NCBI GenBank assembly: GCA_944990035.1
Contig: CALYLX010000003.1
Coordinates: forward strand, 48,291-112,290
Direction of reading: 5' to 3'
DNA: 64,000 bases
Origin: Clitopilus passeckerianus
Taxonomy: Eukaryota > Basidiomycota > Agaricomycetes > Agaricales > Entolomataceae
Shown: piece by piece, positions 35,605 through 46,422 of the stretch
How the letters are laid out: each line of letters opens with the position of its first letter
Position numbering within the stretch: position 1 is the first letter of the stretch
Position numbers and translations under genes: made by a program
The notes under the pieces: model-generated
Seen by the model: only the letters and a program-made list of their open reading frames with translations
What the model was told of the DNA's origin: nothing
The model's database searches: none

Positions 35605-36663
35605 ATATCAGAATGTATAATGTGTTTGCTGTAGTAAAAGTTTTGACGATCGTCCTTCGTCCTCCGACACCGGAGGTTGAATAATGATCTTGCACGTTGA
35701 AAAGGCGTGTCGCAACAATGTACACTCCGTGAGAACTGCATGCGGGGTTTTAGAACGCAAAAGAGCAGAGCCTCTGAGATTTCTGGGCCTGAGACTCTTC
35801 AAAAATCAAATTCAGTCCAGTCAATCTGATGAGACAGGCGGTAGCAATCCCAGAGGGTCCCGCATTTGTTTTATTGATACGGGTGGGTATCAGCACGTTT
35901 ACACCATTATAATCCCACATTTGATAAGTAAGACGCTGCGGACCGTGACATCTGCTTCGATGGGCCAAGGTCGCATTCCAGGCCAAAGATGAAAATCAAG
36001 ATAGTCAAAGAGTCACAGGTGGCTGGTTTTCGACAAATCACTGCTTCCCATGGTAGTCAGCAGGCGCAGCTCGGCCAAGTCGGTGTTCCTGCAGTGGTCC
36101 TGCACGGAGGACGTTTCAAGAATAAGCAATTTCTCAGCGAGCGAGTTTCCTGAACCCGAGGCAGAGAGTGACATGGAAGTTAGGAATGGCCCACCGTGAG
36201 AATCACTTGCCTAAGCAGCGACTGTTTGAACGGTTCTCGTACCAAACGACTACTTGTTGGCGAAACACCAGCTTCTTCTGTCTGTTCTTCGTGCTAGCTC
36301 TCATTCTTACCTGATTGGATATCTTCGGTCGTTACTCAATGTTGCTCGCCATGACATGTCAGCAACTCCTGGCCCAGACGGCGTTGATGGAAAACTTGAT
36401 GCGGTGTTCCCCAGTCTTCCACAGCCATCGACATTCGCAAACAACACCTCTAGAAGCGAGTCCAGGGATGCGTTCTCATCCTGGATGAACCTTCTTTGCG
36501 TACGGAAATGTTCTTCTCATCAAGAGTGTACCATGCGTCTCAAGATTTCTCGGTGCTTAGATGCCGAAGCTCCAAGATATTGAGGTGTATAAGAGCTAAG
36601 GGTGCTCTTAGAGACCTACCAGTCTTGACAACTACCCGTTTACGACACAAATACGATTTTGAC
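35605..36663. other. Spacer between copies 5 and 6
   Basis: About 1.06 kb at a boundary between two subgroups. No remnant of an array member, no RNA gene and no other exon was recognised. Confidence 0.4.
36588..36593 (+). promoter_or_regulatory. TATA-like box, secreted copy 6
   Basis: TATAAG lies 76 bases before the ATG of copy 6. Confidence 0.4.
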
Positions 36664-37196
36664 ATGAAGCTCTTCACTTTCGGCGCCCTCTCTGCCTTGT
36701 TGGCTGCTTCGTCTGTCGGCGCTCAACAGGTTATGATCTCATCCCCTCTCGCTGGCGCCACGATGGCTTCTGGTTCAACTATTAATGTCAGGATAACCCG
36801 CCCCGTACGCCCTTGCTTCTCTATAGAAGTTAATCCCAGTAACTGATATGTCCTATTTCTCAGCCCTTCCAATCTTCTTCGACCGAGGTCGCTGTCGTCA
36901 TCGGATTCAAATCATGCGTGCAGTCTACTTTATGCCAAATCGACGCCTTGGGTACCATGCTTTACAACGGACTGTACAGGCCCACCAGCCAGGGTGGAAG
37001 CTACTACCAAGATATCCCTGTGACACTCCCTTCGGGCATGCCATCCGGATCAGCTATGCTCACCGTCGCTCACTTCGCAATGATTGGGGTATGCAACTAC
37101 CTAGCTTTATTTAGTTGATACACCGCTAACGATCAGGTCTAGGCTTCGTTGATCCCTTGGTCTGAGACTTTGAACCAGACCATCAGCATTGCATAA
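36664..37196 (+). CDS. NIS1-like small secreted protein, copy 6
   Basis: Exons 36664-36804, 36864-37088 and 37143-37196 give 139 aa. Signal peptide MKLFTFGALSALLAASSVGA, then QQVMISSPLAGATMASGS. The second exon starts with Pro (PFQSSSTEVAVVIGFKSC) where eight of the nine copies have Asn or Trp. Cys spacing is one longer (CVQSTLC). The middle is LGTMLYNGLYRPTSQG and the core is YYQDIPVTLPSGMPSG instead of QNFTV. The last exon is ASLIPWSETLNQTISIA. Copies 6 and 7 form a subgroup with Asp in place of Asn-Phe in the core. Confidence 0.88.
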
Positions 37197-37749
37197 AACG
37201 GTTGCACAGGATAGTTTTCGCATTATAGTACAGACACATGTATCTTGCATTGAAATCATACAAGGCCGCTATGGATTTCAGAACACCTTTGCATGATCCT
37301 TGGAAGACTTCTAAGGATTGGACTCCGTACTTGAATTTAGTGGGAGGATGGCTTTGCTTTAGTTTTGATCATGTTTACATGCCAAGCGGGGCTTTCTAGA
37401 TCAGTGCGGGCGCCGTTCGAGCGAGATGAAGCAGGTAATGAACGCCATGAGTTATGGAACGCCGGGAGGCAGTGGCGTCTACATTACTCACTCTTTGGGG
37501 TAAACCCTGCTTGACAACCCAAAGAGGCTCAGGGATCTGGGGGACACGATGCTGATCCTGTTGGATAATATTGGTAGAGGCCGAGCCTCACCGCATTATG
37601 GATGTCATAGATGCAACTTTAATTGAAGTCCCAACGGTGACGAGAGACCGAACGTTTCAGAAGCAAAGATAGAAAAGGAAGGGTCTTGGATTCACGATTC
37701 GTTCATACGAGCATCGTTCCTACTGCGACACTTCTTCACTTCCTTCCTC
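37197..37749. other. Spacer between copies 6 and 7
   Basis: About 550 bases. Unlike the other members, no TATA box was evident in front of copy 7. Confidence 0.4.
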
Positions 37750-38276
37750 ATGAAGCTCTTGAACCTTACAGCCCTCTCTGCACTTCTTTTCGTCTCTTCC
37801 ACCAGTGCTCAGCAGGTCCGCATTACGAAGCCAGCTGCAGGTGCAACTGTCTCTGCTGGTTCCACCATCCCAGTCAGAATTGATCGTCCCGTACGTGCAT
37901 TGTTCATTGAAGCGCCTCTACAAACTCATCTGCCCTTAGAACTTCCAATCTTCTGCGGAGGAAGTCGCAGTGGTCATTGGTTTCAAGTCGTGCGCCCAAT
38001 CGCCCGGCCTTTGTCAGATTGACTACCTTGGCACCGTTTTGTATAATGGAATTTATCGGCCCAAGTCTCATAACGATGGGTTTTATCAGGATTTCCGGGT
38101 AACAATCCCCTCGGGTACTCCGTCCGGACAGGCTCTTCTCGGTGTTGTTCACTTTTCTCTTATTGGTGTAAGTTTCATGACTTTTCGTCTCCTCTCGAGT
38201 GACGCTCATTCATGTTCAATAGGCCTCTTTGATACCCTACTCGCAAACCTTGAACCAAACTATTAATATTGCTTGA
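37750..38276 (+). CDS. NIS1-like small secreted protein, copy 7
   Basis: Exons 37750-37890, 37940-38167 and 38223-38276 give 140 aa. Signal peptide MKLLNLTALSALLFVSSTSA, then QQVRITKPAAGATVSAGS. The second exon begins NFQSSAEEVAVVIGFKSC; Cys pair CAQSPGLC; LGTVLYNGIYRPKSHNDG; core FYQDFRVTIPSGTPSGQ. The last exon ASLIPYSQTLNQTINIA differs from copy 6 at only a few positions, so these two arose by local duplication. Confidence 0.9.
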
Positions 38277-38393
38277 GTCGCGTTCCCCCGTGACTTATAA
38301 TATACAACACAGAACTCTTATTTTGCCTAGTATGGACACGACTACGTGCTATAGCTACACGTCATCGAGCAATGAAAAAATAAAATTTCAGAT

Positions 38394-38477
38394 GGGCCTG
38401 ACCGGGAATTGAACCCGGGACCTCCTCGAAATGACTGAAAGCCCTAACAAGGAATCATACTACTAGACCATCAGGCC
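38394..38477 (-). tRNA. tRNA-Pro (AGG) with an anticodon-loop intron
   Basis: The acceptor stem GGCCTGA pairs with TCAGGCC (discriminator C at 38394). The D arm reads TGGTCTAGTAGTATGA and the T arm GGTCCCGGGTTCAATTCC pairs cleanly. The anticodon stem CCTTG/CGAGG encloses TTAGGG, a roughly 12-nt insertion after position 37, then T. The anticodon AGG reads Pro codons. Elements fit fungal tRNA-Pro, which often carries an intron here. It lies opposite to the secreted-protein array, between copies 7 and 8. Confidence 0.9.
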
Positions 38478-39210
38478 GATATTAGTCACGTTGACGTTTG
38501 CATCCAGGTAAGCTTCATAGAATCAGATTCCTACCTCGCCGCCATGAGAAACTGACACTGACAGACATTGCATTACGTGCCTGAGGCCTGAAACTCCACC
38601 CCAACAAGCGCCTCGATATTTATCAGGCCAATGCCCACATGAAGGAGTCTGGCTCTGCTCAGTATGTAACCAATTCCCAACTGCTACGCCGCTAGGGGCA
38701 TAGTCAACATGCTGGCAAAATCGTGTCCAAGTCGACAAATCCTTTCCCGTCTATACTCGAGGTTTGAATCCATGACCGATCAAGCCAATGTGACATAAAA
38801 CACCCCTCCCGCACCTGCCGTTCTTCCGCCACATTCTGATGAAAGCGCTGCTCCTTGACCACTCTTGGACCCCTCTGGCTCCAATCGAGGACCCTGTTCC
38901 CCTGGATATCCCTTCTTTGTCAGTCATGGAGACTTGACGCCGATAAGGGCACGTCCTCGATAATGATCTGTGGCAAGAGAGCTACTTTGGCTCATATAGG
39001 ACCATTCTAGGCTATCATCGACATTCTCAATTTCGAATTTACAATGCGCCGGGCATTCATCACCGACATACGCATGTTTTTGCGATTGTCTGCGCCCCTT
39101 ACGTCTTTATTTTTGTACCAGGGTTGAACATTATGTAGATGCCAGTCACTTGGGCTATAAATCACGATCTCTCACGCCCGGAACTTTGCCCGTCGTGCTC
39201 TGTATTAGCC
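38478..39210. other. Spacer between tRNA-Pro and copy 8
   Basis: About 730 bases with no recognised coding or RNA feature besides the promoter of copy 8. Confidence 0.4.
39157..39163 (+). promoter_or_regulatory. TATA box, secreted copy 8
   Basis: TATAAAT lies 54 bases before the ATG of copy 8. Confidence 0.6.
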
Positions 39211-39746
39211 ATGAAGCTCTCCTCCGTCGCTCTTTCTGTCCTTGCTGCTGTTGCTTCTGTCTCTGCACAGAGGAGTTTCATCGCGTACCCACCAGATGGA
39301 ACCATTGTGCACAAAGGGGAGAAGATAACTGTCCAAATACGTCGCCCGGTAAGCCTACTTAATCCGTCTGAATGGGTTCACCACTGAGCGGGCATCATAC
39401 TTAGTGGAGTATCCAAGGATCTATTGAGATTGGACTCGCTATTAGCATCAATGACTGTGCAGATGACGGTACCTGCCCTACCCCAGAGCAAGGACTCGGC
39501 CTCATCCTGCATCATGGCAATTACAAGCCTGTAATCCACGAAATTCCAGGCAACCCGTATCAGAACTTTACCGTCGAGATACCCAAACAGGACTGGTTCA
39601 ACGGGAAGGCGACTTTGACATCGACTCGCCTCCATGCCATCGGAGTATGTCTTTTCTATTTCGTTGTGAATATGACCTTACGATTCTTTTAGGCTGGGCC
39701 GTACCCTGGCCTTGAATTCAACAATATTACTCTCAACATCGTTTAG
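39211..39746 (+). CDS. NIS1-like small secreted protein, copy 8
   Basis: Exons 39211-39348, 39405-39644 and 39693-39746 give 143 aa. Signal peptide MKLSSVALSVLAAVASVSA, then QRSFIAYPPDGTIVHKGEK. Second exon WSIQGSIEIGLAISINDC; Cys pair DCADDGTC; LGLILHHGNYKPVIHEI; YQNFTVEIPKQDW; LHAIG. The last exon is AGPYPGLEFNNITLNIV. It differs little from copy 9 and both have the QDW(F/Y)NGKATLTSTRLHAIG end of exon 2. Confidence 0.9.
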
Positions 39747-40642
39747 GTCATGAATTAGCTTATTATTGGGGATTATACTATGGGACAGGGTACATAGACA
39801 TTCGCATCCTAATGAACATGTGCATTTATATCGTTACTATAGGTATCATAAGCACGTACCGTTACACACGCTTGCAGTTTTCTATGTTGAGATTGAAGTT
39901 GGGATTAAATAGCTTCCTATGGGCGTATTGTTGACGGCGGCGCCCAGACTCGTGCGGCAGCCTGAGATTCGTCACGTCGACAAAGTTCATATACACGCCT
40001 GAAGTGGGGAAGAGTGGTCACGAAGTTGGACTGGCATTGCACAGGGCGCAAAACGTCCACCGGAGATTCCAGGCCCGAAAACTCACGTCAGCTCAGAATC
40101 GGAACAGCTCTTTGACTCATCTTCTGTGAAGATCCAGAGGTTGGAGGAATCACAACTCTATGTTACTCCTGGAGTCTTCCCCCGCCACATCCCGATGATA
40201 GTCATCTACATCAAGATCGGCGATTCTGAATTCAATTCTTGTAACCGATCAGGGGTAAGCTGTGGTTGGAGACCTGCGCTGTGTAAACCACCCACAACTG
40301 CTGTCCAATGCCTCTGACTACTTCCAATTCCAAGCTCCAGCCAAGCCTTCGAGGCCCCTAAACTTCCTTTCCTTGTTCAGTGTACTGTTCTCCGATCCAT
40401 ACTCAGCAGTCAAGGTCCAGTCTGGCCCGGGGGCTGCGCTGGTTGCCTTGACCCTTTCAAGCCTGTCAATGCCATTCTAATTTCGAAACGCTTCGGGCTT
40501 TCATAACCGCTATTCGCTCTTCAACGTTTTCGTCATTGAGGGTTGAATAAGGGCTGGAACAGTAGATCCTTGCCAGTCAACGAGGCTATAAAGCCCGATC
40601 TCGTAGACGTTGAGCCCTACCCCGTTTTACGTCCATAACATC
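39747..40642. other. Spacer between copies 8 and 9
   Basis: About 900 bases. No decayed array copy or other exon was recognised. Confidence 0.4.
40587..40593 (+). promoter_or_regulatory. TATA box, secreted copy 9
   Basis: TATAAAG lies 56 bases before the ATG of copy 9, in the same GGCTATAAA context as copy 8. Confidence 0.6.
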
Positions 40643-41178
40643 ATGAAGCCCTCCTCTGTCGCCTTCTCCATACTTGCTGCTATTAGCTCTGTTTCCGCGC
40701 AGAGAGCTTTCATCGCTTCTCCCGCTGATGGTACCACCGTTCACAAAGGCCAGCAGATAACCGTGCAAATACGCCGCCCTGTAAGTTTGGCCAATATCTT
40801 TCCATTAGGCTACATTACTGACTGATACCTTTAGAACAGTATTCAAGGATCCACTGAGATCGGCCTAGCCATCAGCATCAATGACTGTGCAGATGACGGT
40901 ACTTGCCCTACGCCACAACAAGGACTCGGTTCCATTCTCTATCATGGCCAATACAACCCAGTACTTCACGAAATTCCAGGCAACCCATACCAGAACTTCA
41001 CAGTCACGATACCTGAACAGGACTGGTATAACGGGAAGGCTACTTTGACATCCACACGCCTTCATGCTATCGGAGTACGTCCACTCAGAACACCCATGAG
41101 ACACGTAACTAATGACGGTTCCAGGCTGGCCCATACCCCACTCTTGAATTCAATAACATTACCCTCAATATTGCTTAA
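40643..41178 (+). CDS. NIS1-like small secreted protein, copy 9
   Basis: Exons 40643-40780, 40835-41074 and 41125-41178 give 143 aa. Signal peptide MKPSSVAFSILAAISSVSA, then QRAFIASPADGTTVHKGQQ. Second exon NSIQGSTEIGLAISINDC, Cys pair DCADDGTC, LGSILYHGQYNPVLHEI, YQNFTVTIPEQDW. Last exon AGPYPTLEFNNITLNIA. Closest to copy 8, and the last member of the array; the PQQ dehydrogenase-like gene follows on the same strand. Confidence 0.9.
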
Positions 41179-41682
41179 CCATAAGGCTGCGAATCTCTTG
41201 GACAATTCTATTGCAGACCGGCACGGACACTCGGAGGCAAATGGATAGGTTTATCCGTGAGCCTCTTCTATATAGGTATCATGAGCACGCTTGGTTACAC
41301 ACGCTTGTATCTTGGCGAATCAAAAACGTGGTTCTATGTCGTGCAAGGGATTTTTTTAGCTACAATCTCGGTGATCTACATCCAATTTGGGGGATGAGCG
41401 GTGATCCCGACGAAGACCTGGACAGATCTTTCGTGTTCCTTACAGTGATGGCGACATGCTGGAGACTTGTATCAGTCTTCCTTGTCCCCGTTTGCAAGGC
41501 ACGTAAGAATATGAGCAATTGAGACCTCGGTAGACGCAACAACTGACTAGAAATCAGTCACTTGACGGCAGCCATGCATTCAATCGTGGACTTCATTCTC
41601 TTGTCATGAGAAAATTAACAGTCTGGGTATAAATAATCGCACCTGTCTTGGGTTCACAGGAATCCTCAACCCCCACCCGACG
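41179..41682. other. Spacer between the array and the PQQ dehydrogenase-like gene
   Basis: About 500 bases; promoter of the next gene at the end. Nothing else recognised. Confidence 0.4.
41628..41635 (+). promoter_or_regulatory. TATA box, PQQ dehydrogenase-like gene
   Basis: TATAAATA lies 55 bases before the ATG at 41683, the same spacing as in array copies 1, 8 and 9. Confidence 0.55.
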
Positions 41683-43281
41683 ATGAAGCATGCCCAAAGT
41701 CTTCTTGGATTTGTTACTCTTGCAACTCTCGTGAATGGCCAATCTCAGGCTGATGGTGCTAAATTCAAGTCCCCGGTCACGACTGCGTCCGGGTTCAAAG
41801 CAAGCGTTGTCTTCTCTAATGCGACTGCACCGAGAGGTATCACGTTTGACTCTGAAGGCAACCTTCTTGTGGTAGAGCGCGGCCTGGGGGTCACCGCTTA
41901 TACTCGTGTAACAACCCCCACCCCCGGATGGCAACGCACTGTCGTGGTCAAGAATGCGAACCTCACGCACGGGATCGAGATTAACCAGAGTCTCTTGCTC
42001 GTCAGTACTGCGACAACGGTCCTTGCCTACCAATATAACGCAACTTCTAAAACTGTCGCCACTGAATCTTATTTCCCCTATGTCTATGCTGACGGTCTTC
42101 CAGGCGATGGAGGTGAGAAGCGTGATCACTGGAGGATATTTTTAGCTAACTAAAGCATTCATTTGATAGAATTGACTACGCACACCTTGTTGTTCGAAAA
42201 GACTTCATATGACTATCCCTCCGGGTTGTTGGTGGGATCGGGACCTCTGACCAACATCGACGTGACAGCCCGCGATCCTGCCTCTGGTCGTTCGCAAGTC
42301 CGTCGCTTGGTGTATCCTGGAATCGCTCCCCCTATCTTCCCACCTCCAGCTTTGCATTATGCCAAAGGACAGATTGTTGCCTACGGCATCAGGAACCCAG
42401 GCGGTTTCGCCTTCTATAACGGACCCGTCATCGGCCCCGGAGCGGCTTTAAGCCTTGCGATAGTGGAAAATGGAGCATCCATCGACAATGTCACAAGCTT
42501 GACTCCTGCATTCGTCAATGACAATCCCGCGGATGAAATCAATTTGGCGACTTACCCGTTGAACGCAACAGATTCGAAGCCTTTGTCGTATGGCTTCCCC
42601 GACTGCACAACCCTCTGGAACCCCAAGGCGGACCCAGTCGGTGTACCACAATATGTGAACCTTTCGAGAGGGGATCAAATCAGCTTGAATCTGGACAAAT
42701 CCCATGATGATAAGTGGTGCGGCCAGACGACGAATAACAAGCCTCCTACGGTGTCTTTCCAGGTAAAGTTAGGCCCAGTTGTTCAGTCTAAGCTGTATCA
42801 CTGAACTGCAGCAAATATAGGCTCATTCTGTCCCTCTCGACATCAAGTTCTACAACGGCCCCACCATAAATGCTACCACTTCCTTACCAACGTCAATCAG
42901 GGGGCAGGCATTCGTTTCGTTCCACGGTTCATTTGATAGGTCACCTCCCACTGGCTACGGTGTCGTTCGGTAAGTAACTTGTTGATGTCGACGTGATTGA
43001 GCTTACAAGGTCTCCAAGATTGCCAGCTACCCTAGCATCTGGAATCAGCAACGCCTTAGGTTATTCTTTCGTGGTGCAAGCTACTGAATTGAAGACCTGT
43101 CCGGGTACTTGCATTCGGCCTGTTGGTTTGGCGTTCTCCAAGGACGGCAAACTGTTCGTCAGCAGTGATTCCAGCGGAGAGGTGAGCAGAACGTGTTTCC
43201 AAGTAATAGCCGCAACTAATCGTTATCATCCTGAAGATTTTCGTCCTAGAGTCCAATGGAATTATACCTGTTGAAGTCTGA
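41683..43281 (+). CDS. Secreted PQQ-type glucose/sorbosone dehydrogenase-like protein
   Basis: Exons 41683-42112, 42170-42762, 42821-42969, 43010-43181 and 43237-43281 join to 462 aa. MKHAQSLLGFVTLATLVNG is a signal peptide. The repeated beta-propeller blades are visible as RGITFDSEGNLLVVERG, IVAYGIRNPGGFAFY, YGFPDC, VSFHGSFDRSPPTGYG and RPVGLAFSKDGKLFVSSDSSGE. They have the look of the soluble quinoprotein glucose/sorbosone dehydrogenase group, which in fungi includes the AA12 pyranose dehydrogenases that oxidise sugars with PQQ and pass electrons to oxidative enzymes. No cytochrome or cellulose-binding module is attached. Substrate and true PQQ use are inferred. The gene continues the co-oriented array of secreted proteins. 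Confidence 0.8.
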
Positions 43282-43382
43282 TCATGTTCTTCTGGGCAGG
43301 GAAAAGATGTGAATAGAAATTAAAAAAATCCAATTGTTTGCATTTATTCGATAATAGTTCATAAGATATGAACCGAGCGAAT

Positions 43383-46121
43383 CTACTCTTGAACTTCTAC
43401 GTAGTTTGCTATAAAGAACATCGACGTCAGTATATGCGCCACATGTGCCATTAAAAGCTTTGCTTACCAGGGAAGAGACCTATGTTACCCTGCGAATCCA
43501 TTCCTTGCCACCAATCCTCAGAGGCAGGTTCAATTTGACTGATCCTATCACCTTCACGGAACGAAATCTCGTTATCTTCGGCAGCGTCATAGCTTGGAGG
43601 GAAGCTGAGTTATTGAGGACTGAGAATTAATAAGTTGGAAGCGGCTTACTCGTAGAGAGCGACTGCGACAATTCCTTCGTCAGAGGCAGCGGGAGGCGGG
43701 GTAGGTTCGCGGGGTGGTGCTGGAGGTGCTGGCGGAGCGGGAGGTGCAGCGGGAGCAGGAGGCTGAAAAGGTGTACGGTAGATATCAACATAATGAACGC
43801 AAGTACCTCCAGTAATCCGACTTACCGGTGGCGGGGGAGGCGGTGGGGGAGGTGGAGGAGGAGGAGGAGCTGCAGCAGGTTCCGGCTCCGGCTCTTCTGC
43901 CTGTTCAACGATTTCTACATAGTTCGCTGGGGTTGTTTTAGTCAGTACTGGTTTAAGACGGAAGTGGGTCAGAGAGCCTTACATGGGAAAAGACCAGACT
44001 TTCCGCCAGCTCCAACTCCTGACCACCATCCTTCACCGACTTCTTCAATCGAGTGGATAGTCTCGCCTTCAACGAGATTCATCTCGTTGTCCTCGGCAGC
44101 CTAGCAAAGCAAAATAATTTAGAACTACCTCCAAGCACGGTATTAATCTGACGAACCTCGTAATCATATACCACAACCGCTGTAATGCCTTGACCTCCGG
44201 ATGGTGCTGGTTCGGGTTCGGGTTCCGGCTCTGGGGCAACACTGAGTGCAGCCGTCTGTACAACATTAAACATATTAGACAAATCAGGGAATAGGACCGA
44301 AGCATAACTCACCTGAGCTACCGGTGGTGGTGGCGGAGGAGGAGGGGGAGGAGGCACTGCTTCTGCTGCAGGTGGTGGCGGTGGTGGCGGCGGCGGAGGG
44401 GGAGGGGGAGGAGCTTCAAACTCTGGCTCTGGCTCCCATTCCGGCTCTACTGCTCGCGGGGGTGGCGGAGGAGGCGGAGGAGGTGCTGAAGTAGCCGACG
44501 GTGGGGATGGCTGAAAAACTATCTTAGTAAATGCGACGTTTTCAGGCGTATGTATACTTACTGGAGCTGGAGCTTCTTCTTCCTGAGGTTCATCCGTGCC
44601 CCAAGCAGCGTCTTGAACGGCAGCCCTGACAGCCGAGTAGCTATCGGAGGATGAAGCGACTGCAGCAGCGGCACCAACAGCCACGCCAGCGCCAGCAGCG
44701 GCGACTGGGAGTGCGCCAAAGTTTCTAGGTGTAGACTTTGTTACTGCAGCTCTTCCGAAGGAAGGTGCGCTCGAAGCAAAGGATGGACGGGTTGCTTCAG
44801 TGACAGGTGGAGCAGTGAAGCCAGCAGCTTTACTCCTTGACTCTTCCTCTTCAGCTTGTTTCTTAGCAAGTGCTTGTCTTTCACTCCAAGTGAGCTTCTT
44901 TGCACCTCCCACGGCGGGTGCAGGTTTAGAAGGCGAGAAAGCTTGAGCCTGTTGCTGCATAGCCTCGAAGGGATTCTTGAGCTTCTTCGGAGCAGGTAGA
45001 GCTACCGGGGTATATGCGGTCCCAACCGGTGCAATCCTATCCTCTTCAGCTGGCTTTGTAGGTAAAGCCGATGATGCAGCTGGTGCCGGTGGCTTGTATG
45101 CAGAAGCAGCGGGTGACGGGGCTGACGGTGCTTGCTAGAAACAAAGTCAGCTTCAGAGTAAAATGTGGATCGCGCAGGATAACTCACAGAACTGAACGCT
45201 GGTCTTGATGCGGTAGGCAGAACCGGAGCCCTTGAGGCTGCAGGCGGTGCAGGCGGAGGTGGAGCAGCGGAAGGGTTGGTATCTTCAGGCCAATCGTCAT
45301 CCTCGGGGGCACTAGCACTTGAGCTTGCGGTCCGACCATAGAGTGAGCTCGCAGAAGCAGCAGGTCTTGCCGCCCCAAATGCAGGACGAGATGAAGCGGC
45401 CGGAAGACTGGGCTTCGTGGCAGGAGACGCCGGTTGGGGTGCTTTCCTGAGTTCATTAATGTCCACTTTACCGATAGGCGTATAGTTCGTTCCAACGGGC
45501 GCAATGGGCTCATATTTTCTGGCTTTCTCGTTATGAGCTGAGTAATTGGCGCCAGAGGCGGCTTCAACCCTGCGCATAATGACAGCTGGAGTTACATCAC
45601 CCTGCAGATCTTTAGTGATCATACGAAAATGCAGGCCATCTGAACAGCTCACCTCATTCCTGGCGCTAATGACAACATGGGCACCCTTCAAGAATCTTGC
45701 AACTGCGCCTGAATGGGTATGGAAGAGGCCCTTCTTAGCCTCCGGGACGCCATCACCACACCAGTTGACTTGCACGAATTTGGGTAGTTTGCTCTATCAT
45801 TATTGCGAATTGAGCGAATGATTCTAAATAGTGTTTGACTTCCTCTTACCTTGGGGTCAATGACGCGCACAAATGCATATTGAATCCTAGAAATAGAAGT
45901 AGATCAGTTCACTGTTCCTACAAATTGGCTGATGCTACTGACCTTCCGTCGTGGAACTCTTCTTCCAGCTCCTCAAGCCCACCGTCGCCAGTTGACTGCA
46001 CCTTCAAGTCGTTGCTGCCTTTCTCATATGTCAGAATGGCCCAATCGATGCCGTTCGCATTGAGCACGTTCTGATATGCGTCATAGATCTCCTTGCTCGA
46101 GAGATTGACTTGTAGCGACAT
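43383..46121 (-). CDS. ABP1: Abp1/drebrin-like actin-binding protein with two SH3 domains
   Basis: Abp1 binds F-actin and links it to endocytic proteins at cortical patches. The N-terminus (MSLQVNLSSKEIYDAY to VEAASGANYSAHNE) is an ADF-homology domain of the Abp1 type with LPKFVQVNWCGDGVP and ARFLKGAHVVISARNE. A long Ala/Pro-rich linker follows, with DDDWPEDTNPS, WSERQALAKKQAEEEE and several poly-Pro runs. Two SH3 domains lie at the end: one with VVVYDYEAAEDNEMNLVEGE, the last with [40 protein letters not shown]. The stop is at 43385-43383. At least seven introns are present and I did not fix all edges. Order (ADF-H, linker, two SH3) is the fungal one. Confidence 0.9.
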
Positions 46122-46422
46122 TGCGCTGATCTATTTAGATACACTATATGAGCAAGTGGTACTGGTATAGAGAAAGCTCCATTTACCTAGGGTTATCCGT
46201 TTCCTGTTTTTTCAACGCTGGATAATACGGTGTTCGTCGTGGTGAACCAACTTGAGCAGCGCGGAAGGAGATGTGGCAATCGCAGCATTTGTTTGGCCAT
46301 GCTTGCGATTTGCGCATCGCCCTTCGGACATCGGAACCTTGGACTTCATCGAAATGTCAAGGCGAAATCTAACAAAGTCCCATTCCAGCCGTTCTAGGCC
46401 CTCACTTAATTTACAGAAGGGC
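46122..46422. other. Intergenic region
   Basis: About 300 bases between two minus-strand genes: promoter of ABP1 and 3' flank of the acetyltransferase gene. Nothing else recognised. Confidence 0.4.

Noticed and set aside
38394..38477. Short hairpin-like repeat read as a mobile-element end
   Set aside because: It folds as a complete tRNA-Pro with an intron, which explains the symmetry.
43700..44520. Long GGT/GGA-rich repeats
   Set aside because: They are the antisense of poly-proline runs in ABP1 and not independent repeats.
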